Source: Nitrososphaerota archaeon (GTDB lineage: Archaea > Thermoproteota > Nitrososphaeria > Nitrososphaerales > UBA57). Taken from it: a stretch of 13,388 nt of DNA. The notes under the pieces are model-generated. The model saw only the letters and a program-made list of their open reading frames with translations, made no database searches and had not been told where the DNA came from. Shown piece by piece: positions 12,972 to 13,388 of the stretch. The translations under genes were made by a program, and so were the position numbers. How positions within the stretch are numbered: position 1 is the first letter of the stretch; each line of letters opens with the position of its first letter. The DNA is taken from the NCBI GenBank assembly GCA_016180375.1, contig JACPBJ010000146.1, positions 1-13,388 on the forward strand, in the 5' to 3' direction.

Positions 12972-13388
12972 TTATTTCATTAATGGAAGCTTCTTGCTCT
13001 TCCACGCTATAGGAAGAACCTTTGGCGATCCTTCGCTGAACTTCTGCACGTTATGAACCATCTTTGCAGTAATCTCTGCAAATGCTTCGCTTGTATAATC
13101 TTCAATCATACCTTTGTCAGATAACTCTGCGATCTTCGGGTCTATTGGAACGGCACCCAAGTAAGGAGCATCCATCTTCTTTGCAACTATCTCGCCTTTC
13201 GGAGGACCGAAGATCTCCATCCTATGATCGCAATGATCGCATACAGCATATGCCATGTTTTCAATCAACCCAAGTATTGGAATGTTCATCGCCTTTGCCA
13301 TGTTTGCCGATTTTGTGACTATCAATCTGGCCAAGTCCTGAGGAGTAGTTACTACTACTGCTCCTGTAAGAGGGAGAGACTGAAATAC
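12972..13388 (-). CDS. Mrp/NBP35 (ApbC)-type Fe-S cluster carrier ATPase, C-terminal part (cut by window edge)
   Basis: The minus-strand frame is open to the right edge and gives 138 residues from VFQSLPLTGAVVVTTPQDLA to the stop at 12972. TTPQDLA...IVTKSANMAKAMNIPILGLIENMAY is the hallmark of Mrp/NBP35 P-loop ATPases, which assemble and transfer iron-sulfur clusters in the cytoplasm. The CxxC that bridges a [4Fe-4S] cluster between two subunits is present (CDHCDH), followed by IFGPPKGEIVAKKMDAPYLGAVPIDP. The Walker A and switch I regions lie off the window. An in-frame TTG at 13334 is not the start, because family sequence continues upstream of it. No other Fe-S assembly gene is visible. A specific symbol (mrp or apbC) is not assigned because the N-terminus is missing. 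Confidence 0.93.
   Translation of the reverse strand, partial: VFQSLPLTGAVVVTTPQDLARLIVTKSANMAKAMNIPILGLIENMAYAVCDHCDHRMEIFGPPKGEIVAKKMDAPYLGAVPIDPKIAELSDKGMIEDYTSEAFAEITAKMVHNVQKFSEGSPKVLPIAWKSKKLPLMK

Noticed and set aside
12972..13334. Mrp-type gene starting at the TTG at 13334 as a complete 120-aa protein
   Set aside because: Family sequence (LTGAVVVTTPQD) continues upstream in the same frame to the window edge, so the gene is partial and that TTG is internal.

Overview
This window looks like chromosomal DNA of an archaeon. It carries rotary ATPase subunits of the archaeal/vacuolar type, an archaeal NAC protein with a UBA tail, TATA-like boxes about 23-33 nt ahead of many start codons, and frequent TTG starts. 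The protein set (DUF3052, acid-protease-type sedolisin, InlB-like repeats, a UPF0104 flippase-like protein) fits a TACK lineage, most plausibly a Thaumarchaeota/Nitrososphaerota relative. That placement is inference from recalled family patterns, not from a search.

Layout from left to right. 1-410 (-): 5' part of adenylosuccinate lyase (purB), running off the left edge. 625-1430 (+): a two-gene cassette with overlapping ORFs, an unrecognised 136-aa protein followed by a PaREP1/HEPN-like protein. 1572-3677 (+): rotary ATPase subunit I. 3674-5089 (-): subunits C and H. 5133-5897 (-): NAC and a DUF3052 protein. 5988-6980 (+): an alpha/alpha-barrel (squalene cyclase-like) protein of unknown role. 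7030-7335 (+): ATPase subunit F. 7332-8363 (-): a UPF0104/lysylphosphatidylglycerol-synthase-TM-type membrane protein. 8408-11809 (-): a large secreted, membrane-anchored S53 (sedolisin) protease with about six C-terminal repeats. 11960-12856 (+): a GT2 glycosyltransferase. 12972-13388 (-): 3' part of an Mrp/NBP35-type Fe-S carrier ATPase, running off the right edge.

Two themes stand out. First, the ATPase genes I, C, H and F are split into three transcription units on both strands, with NAC, DUF3052 and the barrel protein between them. All four start with TTG, and two of the units end in 4-nt interlocking stop codons with convergent genes. Subunits A, B, D, E and K are not in the window. Second, a surface module consists of the anchored sedolisin (11 N-glycosylation sequons) flanked by a flippase-like membrane protein and a GT2 glycosyltransferase, which suggests cell-envelope glycobiology and extracellular protein degradation, perhaps in acid.

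I found no CRISPR array, rRNA, tRNA, transposase or integrase. The window is mostly ordinary chromosome. The least explained parts are the PaREP1 cassette, the barrel protein, the architecture of the sedolisin, and a TATA/G-run element near 12,930. No spacer exceeds 300 bases. The longest, 411-624, holds divergent promoters and at most one doubtful 22-codon ORF.
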